Below are positions 11,156-19,017 of a stretch of 64,000 nucleotides of DNA, piece by piece. The stretch spans positions 1 to 64,000 of the forward strand of contig NZ_BAJN01000016.1 in NCBI RefSeq assembly GCF_000613725.1, given 5' to 3'. Each line of letters begins with the position of its first letter. Position 1 is the first letter of the stretch. The position numbers and the translations under genes are program-made. The notes below the pieces were generated by a model. It saw only the letters and a list, made by a program, of their open reading frames with translations, made no database searches and had not been told where the DNA came from. Source of the DNA: Hoylesella pleuritidis JCM 14110. Lineage in GTDB: Bacteria; Bacteroidota; Bacteroidia; Bacteroidales; Bacteroidaceae.

Positions 11156-11692
11156 TTATTCGAACATCTCCATCCACTTATCAAAGCGTGTCAAGCCGGC
11201 TGTTCCGAACTTGGTCAGACTCTGTCGGGCTTGTTCCAGCGTCTTCTCTCGATCCAAATGGGTTTTGCTGTAAAACTTATCGGCATAGCAGATCACTTGT
11301 TCTTCTAATGTCTCGGGCAAAAAATCGCGTTCGGGTAAAGGCAATCCCTGGCATTGGATTTCGCCGATCGAAATACCGGCACCCGTATGTCGCTCACACA
11401 CTCGGGCGTGACAAGGTAGTCCTTCGCTTCTCATCATCTCGGCACCGAGTATTCCGTGACAAATGTAAGGCTGCGTTCCGAAACACTGAATACTTGGAGC
11501 GTCGCAGCGGATAATACCGATATCGTGCAGCATTGCAGCCTCTTCGATGAACTGTCGATCTAAGTGCAGCTCCGGATGACGGTCGGCAATACGCAGTGCA
11601 CGCGCTGTCACACTTCTGCTGTGTGTCAGTAAAATATGTTTCAGCAGGTTATCCTTCCCATAATATTTATCTATGATCTTCTGATAGTTCAT
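11156..11692 (-). CDS. HD-domain phosphohydrolase
   Basis: 178-residue soluble protein with the metal-binding pattern of HD-superfamily hydrolases: the first His in HILLTHSRSV, the HD pair in EAAMLHDIGII, a further His in ICHGILGAEMM, and CERHTGAGISI with a late conserved Asp in CYADKFYSKT. Members hydrolyse nucleotides or other phosphate esters; the substrate is unknown here. The ORF starts with MNYQKIIDKYYG. It lies just downstream of a bidirectional terminator and upstream of lptD on the same strand with a 61-base gap that holds an lptD promoter, so it need not be co-transcribed with lptD. Confidence 0.8.
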   Translation of the reverse strand: MNYQKIIDKYYGKDNLLKHILLTHSRSVTARALRIADRHPELHLDRQFIEEAAMLHDIGIIRCDAPSIQCFGTQPYICHGILGAEMMRSEGLPCHARVCERHTGAGISIGEIQCQGLPLPERDFLPETLEEQVICYADKFYSKTHLDREKTLEQARQSLTKFGTAGLTRFDKWMEMFE

Positions 11693-11736
11693 AACTTGAT
11701 TGCGTGATAGGCTTTCGATATCGTATTATAAACGAA

Positions 11737-11787
11737 AATCAGCGTTATATGACGGTATTTACTGTCATATAACGCTGATATTTTTTT
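11737..11787. terminator. Strong bidirectional hairpin
   Basis: AATCAGCGTTATATGAC pairs with GTCATATAACGCTGATA across a short loop, with a T run after it on the plus strand and TTTTCGTTT after it on the minus strand. It lies between the SemiSWEET gene and the HD gene and most likely terminates SemiSWEET transcripts. Confidence 0.75.
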
Positions 11788-11795
11788 CTTTTGCT

Positions 11796-12056
11796 TTACA
11801 GCGCCGTATAGGCTGCAATGAAGCCGAAGACAACACCAGGGGCGTTGGCAATGGTGATAGGCCAGTCGCGCTTCTCCTTGAAAAGACCGTAACACACCCA
11901 CAGCGTGCAGTTAATACCGGCCATCAATGGTTGAAGTGGGTCGCCCGGATGACCGCTCAGATTCTGCTGAATCACGCGGAAATAAAATACATACATCAGA
12001 ATAGAAGTCACCATTCCGACCCAACCTATCCGCTCGAAAAATTTACTCTTTTCCAT
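11796..12056 (-). CDS. SemiSWEET sugar transporter (PQ-loop/MtN3 family)
   Basis: An 86-residue integral membrane protein with three hydrophobic helices, the size and layout of a SemiSWEET half-transporter that dimerises to move small sugars. Signatures are WVGMVTSILMYVFYF in the first helix, the loop PLQPLMAGINCTLWVCYG with the Asn that lines the sugar pocket in this family, and NAPGVVFGFIAAYTAL in the last helix. It starts 23 bases after the oxaloacetate-decarboxylase-type gene stops on the same strand, so the two may share a transcript. The sugar cannot be predicted. Confidence 0.85.
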   Translation of the reverse strand: MEKSKFFERIGWVGMVTSILMYVFYFRVIQQNLSGHPGDPLQPLMAGINCTLWVCYGLFKEKRDWPITIANAPGVVFGFIAAYTAL

Positions 12057-12078
12057 AACTGAATTTTATATTGTGGAT

Positions 12079-13850
12079 TTATTGTGCTCTTTCGATATAA
12101 GCAATCACATCGCCCTTATTGACTTTGGCACCTTGCTTGGCATTGATCTCTACAAGTTTACCGCCTAATGCAGCCGGAATGGTGACGAACTCGCCCCAAG
12201 GCGCTTGCAGGTAACAGAAAGCGTCGCCCTCTTGATATTCTTTTCCGATGAAAGGTTCAACAGTAGGAGCGCACTCGCCATCGCCATTGAACTCCCAAAA
12301 TACTTGTCCTTTGACCGGTGCAACGATGGCGTCGGCTTTGGCGTGCTTGAAAGCAGCCAACTGTTCGGGCGAAACCGTCGCGCCGAGTTTGGCATCTTTG
12401 GCTTTCTGTAAGTCGGACAGGAAATTCTTCTTAGCCTGTCCGCTTTTGTAGTTGCGGTATTGCTCGGGATGCATCGCCAGCTCGAAGAGTTCTTCATCAT
12501 CCTTTCCGTAATCCCAACCATTCTCATCCATCTCTTTCTTGAAGTCTTCAAGATTGTTTTTAAGTAGTGTATGCGGGTCGCATCGGTAAATTCGCGGCCC
12601 TGTTTTTGGGCTAATTCTACGAGTTCGGGTGCAATTTGTCCAGGTATTTTTCCGCTTTTCCCGAGAATCATACCCCACATCGATTCGTCCATCATCACAA
12701 ATCGGCCTTTGCCTTGCTCCAAGGTGAGGAGGTTCATCAGTGCGATGTTCTTCGTGTATTGTGAGAATGGGGTAACAAGTGGTGGATAACCGACACGCGG
12801 CCATACGTAAGCTACCTCGTCGAAGAGCTTTACAAGCATATCATCCATCGAAAGTTCAGGTTCGCCTTTCTTCTTACGAATGTTGTTGATCGTGGTGCGG
12901 ATACCGCCCAAGTCGGCCATCATTGATCCCATCATACCACCGGGCAGGCCGCAACCGAGCAGCAGCGAGCTCATCAGTTTATTCTGCGGATTGATGAAAT
13001 AGCCCAACCAGTCGTCTATAAACTCCTGTGTCAGGGCACGTGCTTTCATATATGCGTTCATATTGATCTCTGGAACGTCGAAGCCTTCGTTCTTCAACAT
13101 ACTCTGAACAGAGATGACATCTGGGTGAACTTTTCCCCAAGAAAGCGGCTCGATGGCTGTATCAATGATGTCGGCGCCGTTGTTGCAGACTTCGAGAACG
13201 GATGCCATCGAAAGTCCCGGGCCCGAATGACCGTGATATTCGATGATGATTTTGGGATGTTTGTCCTTGATAGCCTTGGTAAGTTTTCCCAAAAGAGCGG
13301 GCTGACCGATACCGGCCATATCTTTCAAACAAATTTCCTCAGCACCAGCAGCAATGAGTTTATCGGCGATTTCGGTGTAATATTCGAGTGTATGAATCGG
13401 CGAAGTGGTGATACAGAGGGTTCCCTGTGGTGTCATTCCGGCCTCTTTGGCCCACTTGATACTCGGAATGATATTGCGCACATCATTGAGTCCGTCGAAG
13501 ATTCGGGGAATATCTACGCCTTGGGCGTGCTTTACGCGGTACATCATAGCTCGTACATCGTCAGGAACGGTGTACATACGGAGTGCGTTCAGACCGCGGT
13601 CGAGCATATGGGTTTTGATGCCCGCTTCGTTGAAAGGCTTACAGAAAGCGCGCACCGCATCGTTGGGATTCTCGCCTGCCAAAAGGTTTACTTGCTCGAA
13701 AGCGCCTCCGTTGGTTTCTACACGGGCAAAACATCCCATCTCGATAATCACCGGCGCAATGCGCTCCAGCTGATCCTTGCGTGGCTGAAACTTCCCGGAA
13801 GATTGCCACATATCCCGATAAACGAGACTAAACTGTATTTTCTTCTTCAT
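12079..13850 (-). CDS. Oxaloacetate decarboxylase alpha / pyruvate carboxylase subunit B-type carboxyltransferase (frameshifted near 12580)
   Basis: Carboxyltransferase of the HMGL-like TIM-barrel family that moves CO2 between biotin and pyruvate/oxaloacetate. The start chosen is MKKKIQFSLVYRDMWQSSGK; 15 upstream codons are open but unlike the family. Metal and substrate motifs are YRDMWQSS, the carbamylated-lysine region EICLKDMAGIG, and EYHGHSGPGLSMAS. Restoring one G in GATGCGACCC gives FTDADPHTLL and about 590 residues. The C-terminal domain has the fold signature of a biotinyl domain (VNKGDVIAYIER), but the position normally held by the biotinylated AMKM lysine reads YLQAPWGEFVTIPA. Biotin would then have to come from a separate carrier protein. 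Confidence 0.85.
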
Positions 13851-13882
13851 AATTTTGTCTATATAAATAGCCGTACAGGCTG

Positions 13883-13890
13883 CAAAATTA
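13883..13890 (-). promoter_or_regulatory. -7 box for the carboxyltransferase gene
   Basis: CAAAATTA on the plus strand reads TAATTTTG on the coding strand, an exact TAnnTTTG match 33 bases before the chosen ATG at 13850. This supports the shorter start over the longer ORF. Confidence 0.5.
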
Positions 13891-13957
13891 GCCAAAAAAA
13901 ATCAAACAGCAGGCCATCCGATTGTTTTTTTTCAAATCGTCTGCTATGCCCGAGACA

Positions 13958-14611
13958 TCAGACAGTGGTCTCCCGCTGTATCTCTTCCATTGGTTGTGTT
14001 TCTGTGACAGACACCGCATCCTGTTGAGATTGTGATGCCTGTCGGGCTATTCTGCGCCGGATATTCATAGCCTTGAATGTATTGATGCACTCGACGATAC
14101 CGTAAAGCATCATTGTCCAGCTGATAATAAATAGGGGAGCAGTGCCCAACCAATCGGGTTTGATAATGGAAATCAATCCCACAAGGAACACTACGGAGGG
14201 CATCAGCCAGTAAAACAGTCGTATTCGTATCAGTTTAGTGAGTCCGGCCAGTGATGCATATTGTCCGATAGAGCCGAGAATGAGGATGGCGCCGAGGATG
14301 GAAGTCATCCAGTCGGAAATTGTATAGGGGGCCAAAGCAAGGATAACACCGAGGATTAAACTGCCTAATCCTGCGATGGGGAAAGTGGGCTTGCTGTCGG
14401 TTTGTATCTTTTCAGATGTACCAGTCGTCATCGGCCGATCAGCGCGCAGCGAAACATAATAGACAATGCAGGTGATGAGTCCTGAGAGAAAAAACAGCAC
14501 GCCAATGCTCACCGTGAGCCACGTCACTGTCTCCTGGCGGTACTTTATCAATAGTGCACCTACGATTAATGCGACTGCTGCACGGAAAAAGGAAGTTTGA
14601 ATCAATTTCAT
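13958..14611 (-). CDS. DUF308 (HdeD-like) membrane protein
   Basis: 217 residues from MKLIQTSFFRAAVALIVGAL; the longer ORF to 14749 adds a charged stretch unlike the family and overlaps the next gene. About six hydrophobic helices come in three hairpin pairs, as in DUF308/HdeD proteins. Repeated family-type motifs are VALIVGALLI, LGSLILGVILALAP and FLVGLISIIKP. A charged, Gln-rich cytoplasmic tail follows (ARQASQSQQDAVSVTETQ). E. coli HdeD is linked to acid resistance; function here is unknown. A TACTTTTG box lies at 14671-14678 (minus strand), 60 bases upstream of the start. Confidence 0.8.
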   Translation of the reverse strand: MKLIQTSFFRAAVALIVGALLIKYRQETVTWLTVSIGVLFFLSGLITCIVYYVSLRADRPMTTGTSEKIQTDSKPTFPIAGLGSLILGVILALAPYTISDWMTSILGAILILGSIGQYASLAGLTKLIRIRLFYWLMPSVVFLVGLISIIKPDWLGTAPLFIISWTMMLYGIVECINTFKAMNIRRRIARQASQSQQDAVSVTETQPMEEIQRETTV

Positions 14612-14729
14612 AACTGTTTGATTTTGATAAATGCGATGCCTGCTATAATCCGAGGCTTCGTTTGTGGATGCAAAAGTACGAATAAACACCGTAAAAGTAG
14701 CAGAAAATGAAAGATTTATATCCGGTTTC

Positions 14730-15233
14730 TCAATATCTTTTTTCTGCATTTACCTTGGCGATAATTTGCCACTTTCCCGATTCGTCCATCTGTTCTTTCC
14801 TCCATAGAAATGTAGATGGCGTAATTTCCGAGAATATGTATCTCATCGTTTGGGTAGTATTCTCCGTCAGAATAATTTCTTCGTTCATCTTATGGGCTGT
14901 TAATCGGATAGCTTCACCTGTGCAACCATAGAATATATCCCACGCTAATGTTTTCGGATTGAAGAAACGTAATGTTGTTCCATATTCGGCATCGGGCTGC
15001 TTGTTTTGTAAGCGCTCTGCACGAGAAGGTACGATAAAAAGATCTTGGATTGCCGTTCCGTCTAATATTCGAGAGAATATCCATTCTCCTTTTACTTGCC
15101 TTGGCAAAGTATCTTCCAAATGGTCGTTCCATTCGATGTCCCATTCTCCGATTAAATTGCCGAAGAAATCATAGTCTTCGGGTATTCGTTCATTCCTCTT
15201 AGTGCTGCATAATGCGTTTGAAAATTCGTTCAT
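14730..15233 (-). CDS. DUF1579-like hypothetical protein
   Basis: A 167-residue soluble protein with no signal peptide. The motif FFGNLIGEWDIEWNDH near the N-terminus, GEWIFSRILDGTAIQDLFIVPS in the middle (key part GEWIFSRILDG) and EYGTTLRFFNPKTLAWDIFY are typical of small lipocalin-like DUF1579 proteins, which may bind a small hydrophobic ligand. A -7 box (TAACTTTG on the coding strand, 15323-15330) lies about 90 bases upstream. No operon partner is apparent. The family assignment rests on the GEWDI-type motif only. Confidence 0.6.
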   Translation of the reverse strand: MNEFSNALCSTKRNERIPEDYDFFGNLIGEWDIEWNDHLEDTLPRQVKGEWIFSRILDGTAIQDLFIVPSRAERLQNKQPDAEYGTTLRFFNPKTLAWDIFYGCTGEAIRLTAHKMNEEIILTENTTQTMRYIFSEITPSTFLWRKEQMDESGKWQIIAKVNAEKRY

Positions 15234-15580
15234 TGTGTTTATATTTTAGTTTCAAAATAGTTGATATAAAAGTTCTGATTTCCTATGTGGTTGTGATATT
15301 GGCTTTTGTTTTGTGAACGATGCAAAGTTACGAAATATATTTGGGTAAGGTGATGAATTGGCTGAAAAGGATCTGAATAGGAATAATTATTGCTACTTTC
15401 CAAGTTAATAAGTATGAATAGATAAATTCCTGCAAACAATGTATATAAATGAAGTTAATGTTTTGCAGTATCGCTTGCGACGGTAAACCATTTGATATAT
15501 CTTTGCATCATTAATCAGGAATGATGCGATCTTCACATAAGAGATGATAATATATAAGTACAATTTAAAGATTTAAGATT
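15234..15580. other. Intergenic region with divergent promoters
   Basis: AT-rich spacer between two divergent genes. It holds a minus-strand -7 box at 15323-15330 and the gpx promoter at 15474-15505. A 66-codon minus-strand ORF here has no recognisable features and is not called. Confidence 0.5.
15474..15505 (+). promoter_or_regulatory. Promoter of the glutathione peroxidase gene
   Basis: CTTG (15474-15477), 20-base spacer, then TATCTTTG (15498-15505), close to the Bacteroidetes TTTG-N19-TAnnTTTG layout, 75 bases before the 15581 ATG. Confidence 0.6.
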
Positions 15581-16366
15581 ATGGATGCAAAGAAATCAAT
15601 TAAAGTTTTACAGTTTCTTATAACAGATTTGACAAACAAGACATTTTCGGGCCGATCCCTTCTCCAATTAGCTTTTCTCCTTTGCGCATTTTGCTCACCG
15701 ACTGTTGCCGGTAACGCGAAGTGTGGGAAAGTTTATGCACAACGGCACGCGCGAATAGAGAACACTCAGCAAGGAAGCAACCAATCGTTCAAACAAGAAC
15801 CGCAAACTATGGCAACCGTGTACGATTTCAAGCTGCAAGATAAAGAGGGAAACGATGTAAGTCTTTCCGAATATAAAGGCAAAGTACTTCTCATTGTCAA
15901 TACAGCTACCGGCTGTGGTTTTACGCCGCAGTATGAAGAACTGGAAGCAATGTATCGCCGCCTGAAAGATAAGGGGTTGGAAATACTCGACATCCCTTGT
16001 GACCAATTCGGACATCAAACGCCCGGCACCGACGAGCAAATCACTCAATTCTGCACGGCCAAGTTCGGTACAGACTTTCCACAATTCAAGAAGAGCGAGG
16101 TGAACGGCACCAACGAACTCCCGCTATACACCTGGCTAAAGAGCAGGAAAGGATATGCCGGCGGCGCTTACAGTGAGAAGATGCTGCCTGTTATGGAAAA
16201 ACTCTACAATGAGTACAATAAGGAGCCGCGCAAGCCGAACGATATCCAATGGAATTTCTCTAAATTCGTCATTAATCGCAAGGGCGAAGTTGTTGCCCGC
16301 TTCGAACCTACCGAAGATTTGAAAAATGTAGAGGCGTGCATCGTTACCTGCCTCGAAGAAAAATAA
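15581..16366 (+). CDS. Glutathione peroxidase family thiol peroxidase, probably exported
   Basis: Reduces hydroperoxides with a cysteine in place of selenocysteine. The catalytic domain starts at residue 77 (MATVYDFKLQDKEGN) and shows the active-site loop NTATGCGFTPQYEELEAMY, the Gln-containing stretch LDIPCDQFGHQ and the Trp-Asn pair in IQWNFSKFVINRKG. The first 76 residues form an extension with a positively charged start and a hydrophobic run (LLQLAFLLCAFCSPTVAGNA) followed by a Gln/Ser-rich linker, consistent with export to the periplasm. If translation starts at 15809 instead, a standard cytoplasmic enzyme of 185 residues results. The promoter at 15474-15505 fits the upstream start. Confidence 0.85.
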   Translation: MDAKKSIKVLQFLITDLTNKTFSGRSLLQLAFLLCAFCSPTVAGNAKCGKVYAQRHARIENTQQGSNQSFKQEPQTMATVYDFKLQDKEGNDVSLSEYKGKVLLIVNTATGCGFTPQYEELEAMYRRLKDKGLEILDIPCDQFGHQTPGTDEQITQFCTAKFGTDFPQFKKSEVNGTNELPLYTWLKSRKGYAGGAYSEKMLPVMEKLYNEYNKEPRKPNDIQWNFSKFVINRKGEVVARFEPTEDLKNVEACIVTCLEEK

Positions 16367-16367
16367 C

Positions 16368-16413
16368 GAGAGGGGAGAGCAGCCACATAATATCTACGGC
16401 TACTCTCCCTCTT
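16368..16413 (+). terminator. Rho-independent terminator after gpx
   Basis: GAGAGGGGAGAGCAGCC pairs with GGCTACTCTCCCTC, followed by TTTCGTT, starting 2 bases after the stop codon. Confidence 0.75.
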
Positions 16414-16481
16414 TCGTTCTACGCACCTTAGCAGAAAATCAATCTCTGCCGACAGATGAACGAGTCTGACCTATATCTTGT

Positions 16482-17276
16482 CTACGGATTTTTCACGGCA
16501 ACAACAGAAAACAATATCGGTACATCGCCTTCTTTTCCGGCAATTCTGAACCTTCCTTCCTTTTCAGCTGTCATATTCCCAAACAGGTTGAACGGCGAGT
16601 AGTCATACTCCCCGAAAGACTTTATCCGTAAGTCGTTACGGAGTAATCCATTCAGAATCTCAGACAGTCCATGGTTCCACGTAACGGTCTTTTGTCGACT
16701 GTCGGTTTCAGAGCCTGTATAAGTAGGTTCTTCTACAACGTAAGGTTCCCTGCGCGAATAAGCATATCGAACTTGGGAGAAATTCTCATTGAACATCCAT
16801 AATACGGGATGAAACTCCACGATGACAAATCTTCCTCCTACTTTCAGCATTTGCGAAATCACCAGTCCCCATTGGGTTAAGTCGGGCAGCCAATTCACAA
16901 CTCCGTAAGATGTATACACGATGTCAAACTGCTGCCCTTGTAATACGGTAGGAGCGTCGTAAACATTGCAGCAGTAGAATCGCGCATCCAATCCTAATTC
17001 CGCATTCAAAGCCGTTGCCGTCTTGATAGCCTCTTCCGAGAAATCCACTCCGACGACACGGGCTCCCATCTTTGATAAAGAAAGCGAGTCCATACCGAAA
17101 TGGCATTGAAGATGCAGGATAGATTTCCCCCTGATGTCGCCTAATAGAGACAAATCCAAATCGGGAACAGACTTCACCTCTCTCTTGAATGTATCCAAGT
17201 CATAAAATGGGGAAAGTAGATGAATCTTTGTTCTTGTCTCCCACGCTTCTTTATTTGTCTTGTAATAATCTTCCAT
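16482..17276 (-). CDS. Class I SAM-dependent methyltransferase
   Basis: 264 residues. The Rossmann-type SAM site is clear: motif I SILHLQCHFGMDSLSLSKMG, motif II with the acidic residue in VVGVDFSEEAIKTA, and motif post-II DIVYTSYGVVNWLPDL. The Gln-Cys in place of the usual Gly-x-Gly of motif I (LHLQCHFGMD) is typical of one subgroup of these methyltransferases. The substrate is unknown. It stands alone on the minus strand, converging on gpx. No signal peptide or membrane segment. Confidence 0.85.
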   Translation of the reverse strand: MEDYYKTNKEAWETRTKIHLLSPFYDLDTFKREVKSVPDLDLSLLGDIRGKSILHLQCHFGMDSLSLSKMGARVVGVDFSEEAIKTATALNAELGLDARFYCCNVYDAPTVLQGQQFDIVYTSYGVVNWLPDLTQWGLVISQMLKVGGRFVIVEFHPVLWMFNENFSQVRYAYSRREPYVVEEPTYTGSETDSRQKTVTWNHGLSEILNGLLRNDLRIKSFGEYDYSPFNLFGNMTAEKEGRFRIAGKEGDVPILFSVVAVKNP

Positions 17277-17476
17277 CTATTGTTTTTTATTAAACTCTTT
17301 TTAAAGAAGCCATATCAAGAAGCTATTTTCCTCTTGCTATCAGCATTCAGCAGCGTAAGTAATTCTATTTTTATCATTACAGATTTAAGTTGATTAGTTT
17401 GGTATGCACCTTTATCGTTGCTCGTGCCATAAGTCTTTTATTTTTATTCTACCATTCTTGTTTTCGATAATTCTTT

Positions 17477-17797
17477 CTATTTTTTCTTCTTAGGCTTCGG
17501 ATCGGGCAACGCCTTGCAAGTAGTGGTGATGAGTAAGGAGAGATATTCGCGGTCGTCTATGTCAGCGATGTAGAAATAATCTTTCGCACCGGGGTATGGT
17601 GGGTATAGTTCTACTGTGCGGAGCAACAGGTGGCCGGCTTCTGTGGGTTTGACGTAGAGACGGTCGTCGCAGATGAGTCCGAAGATTTTGCCGTCGCAAT
17701 AAATACCATAGTCGCCGAACACCTTTTTGACGGTTATTTCGCCTGCATCAGTGCATTGATCGGCAATGTATTGCACGAAATCAGTATTACAAGCCAT
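17477..17797 (-). CDS. TfoX N-terminal-domain protein
   Basis: A 106-residue protein matching the N-terminal half of TfoX/Sxy, the competence regulator of gamma-proteobacteria, with no C-terminal half. Key parts are VKKVFGDYGIYCDGKIFGLI near residue 25, LYVKPTEAGHLLL, and a Lys-rich tail (DPKPKKKK). Stand-alone TfoX-N proteins are common in Bacteroidetes and their role is not established; competence control should not be assumed. A TATTTTTG box on the coding strand (17873-17880) lies 76 bases upstream. Confidence 0.85.
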   Translation of the reverse strand: MACNTDFVQYIADQCTDAGEITVKKVFGDYGIYCDGKIFGLICDDRLYVKPTEAGHLLLRTVELYPPYPGAKDYFYIADIDDREYLSLLITTTCKALPDPKPKKKK

Positions 17798-18019
17798 TGT
17801 TTATCAGTTTAGTTTTGAATTATATTCTTACAAGCCGGAGCCACAGGCAGCACTTTCTTGTTTTATTGAGTGCAAAAATATGAAAAATCCATCACAAAGT
17901 AAAATATTCCTATTGTCTTTTGGATGGTAACGGTAAAATATATACATCAAATTCAGCAAGAGTTCAGTACCCAACTAAATTCCAAAGCAGATAAAGTGAA
18001 TTGAAGCATTGTAGAGCTC

Positions 18020-18095
18020 TCTATGGGAGACGATGAGAAGTCCTATGAGAGTAGGGAACAGGTATAGGAGTAGTGGGGTACAAGTCCTATACTTC
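18020..18095. repeat. Cluster of TCCTAT/ATAGGA half-sites
   Basis: The motifs GTCCTATGAGAG, GGTATAGGAG and GTCCTATAC lie within 70 bases; GTATAGGA and TCCTATAC form an inverted repeat around a 15-base G-rich loop. Short intergenic TATAGGAC-like repeats occur in Prevotella-type genomes, but no function is known to me. Confidence 0.4.
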
Positions 18096-18273
18096 CCATT
18101 GAAAAGAAAATTGGTCGTTTTTGTGACAAATTAAAAATACTGTTGTGCTATTTAGAAAGTGTAGATTGCTTTTTCGCTGATTGACTATTAAATTTTCGGT
18201 ACCTATTCAGTATGTCAATGTCAAGAGAATAAATTTCGGTAAGGGCAAAACAGTGTAATGATGTACATAACCT

Positions 18274-18304
18274 TTTGCGATCACGATTATTTTGTGTACT
18301 TTTG
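18274..18304 (+). promoter_or_regulatory. Promoter of the histidine phosphatase gene
   Basis: TTTG (18274-18277), 19-base spacer, TACTTTTG (18297-18304): a full match to the Bacteroidetes sigma-A promoter TTTG-N19-TAnnTTTG, ending 31 bases before the ATG. Confidence 0.8.
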
Positions 18305-18335
18305 TGCAGTTTGATTCGATAAAATTCAGGAGTAA

Positions 18336-18842
18336 ATGACAACATTATATTTGGTGCGACATGGCGAAACTGTGGACAATGCCCGTCAGATCTTGCAGGG
18401 ACAGATGCCTGGGACTTTGAATGTAACGGGTATCAGGCAGGCCGAAAGCGTGCGCGACAAGATGTGTGCGACAGCCATCGACGCTTTTATTTCCAGCGAT
18501 TTAGCTCGCTCTTATGCTACGTGTAAGATTATCGCAGCGCCTCATCACAAGGAGGTGGAGACGAGTAAACTGTTGCGCGAGCGCGATTGGGGAGATTTCA
18601 CGGGGGCTTTCATTCCCGATCTGACAGGTAAGGAATGGCCTGCCAATGTCGAAACGTTGGACGCGATGAGAATGCGGGCCCGCCGATTCTTGGATAAACT
18701 CAGAGTTGATTATCCCGATCAGACCGTGTTGGCGGTGGGACACGGCATCATCAATAAGGCTATTCAAAGCGTCTTTTATGACAAGCCGATGAACGAGGTA
18801 CCCAAGATGGAGAATGCGGAGGTGCGGGTCTTGAAGCTTTGA
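18336..18842 (+). CDS. Histidine phosphatase / phosphoglycerate-mutase-like protein
   Basis: 168 residues of the branch-1 histidine phosphatase family. The phosphohistidine motif is at the N-terminus (LYLVRHGETVDNARQILQG), the second catalytic region is ISSDLARSYATCKII, the acid/base Glu lies in LLRERDWGDFTG, and the second His is in VLAVGHGIINKAI. It is shorter than glycolytic GpmA (about 230-250 residues), so a phosphatase acting on a small phosphorylated metabolite, as in CobC-like proteins, is more likely than a mutase. Single-gene unit with a consensus promoter and a downstream hairpin. Confidence 0.85.
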   Translation: MTTLYLVRHGETVDNARQILQGQMPGTLNVTGIRQAESVRDKMCATAIDAFISSDLARSYATCKIIAAPHHKEVETSKLLRERDWGDFTGAFIPDLTGKEWPANVETLDAMRMRARRFLDKLRVDYPDQTVLAVGHGIINKAIQSVFYDKPMNEVPKMENAEVRVLKL

Positions 18843-18851
18843 ATAAAAACA

Positions 18852-18887
18852 GAAAGGGGAACTGCCTCTCACAGGCTGTCCCCTTTC
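18852..18887. terminator. Hairpin after the phosphatase gene
   Basis: GAAAGGGGA and TCCCCTTTC pair, with an inner GCCT/AGGC stem, 10 bases after the stop. The T run is weak on the plus strand. Confidence 0.55.
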
Positions 18888-19017
18888 ACTCATTAATAAC
18901 TCTCTGATTTATTTACTTCTTAATTATTGTTTATCCTTATTCAAACTTTCATTGATCCTATTGACTCGATTTAGAGCATTTGTTTTTATAATTCTATAAT
19001 TTGGAAGGCTGGCTTCT

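Larger units (their letters stand above)
17798..18335. other. 538-base intergenic region
   Basis: No supported gene. It contains the TfoX -7 box (17873-17880, minus), a cluster of CCTATA/TATAGG half-sites (18020-18095) and the promoter of the downstream phosphatase. A 65-codon minus-strand ORF overlaps that promoter and is not called. Confidence 0.5.

Noticed and set aside
15239..15439. 66-codon minus-strand ORF upstream of the DUF1579-like gene
   Set aside because: It includes the -7 box at 15323-15330 and has low-complexity content.
17477..17797. Competence regulator
   Set aside because: Only the TfoX N-terminal domain is present and no DNA-uptake genes are adjacent; a competence role is not supported.
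18148..18345. 65-codon minus-strand ORF before the phosphatase
   Set aside because: It covers the consensus promoter at 18274-18304 and has no coding features.
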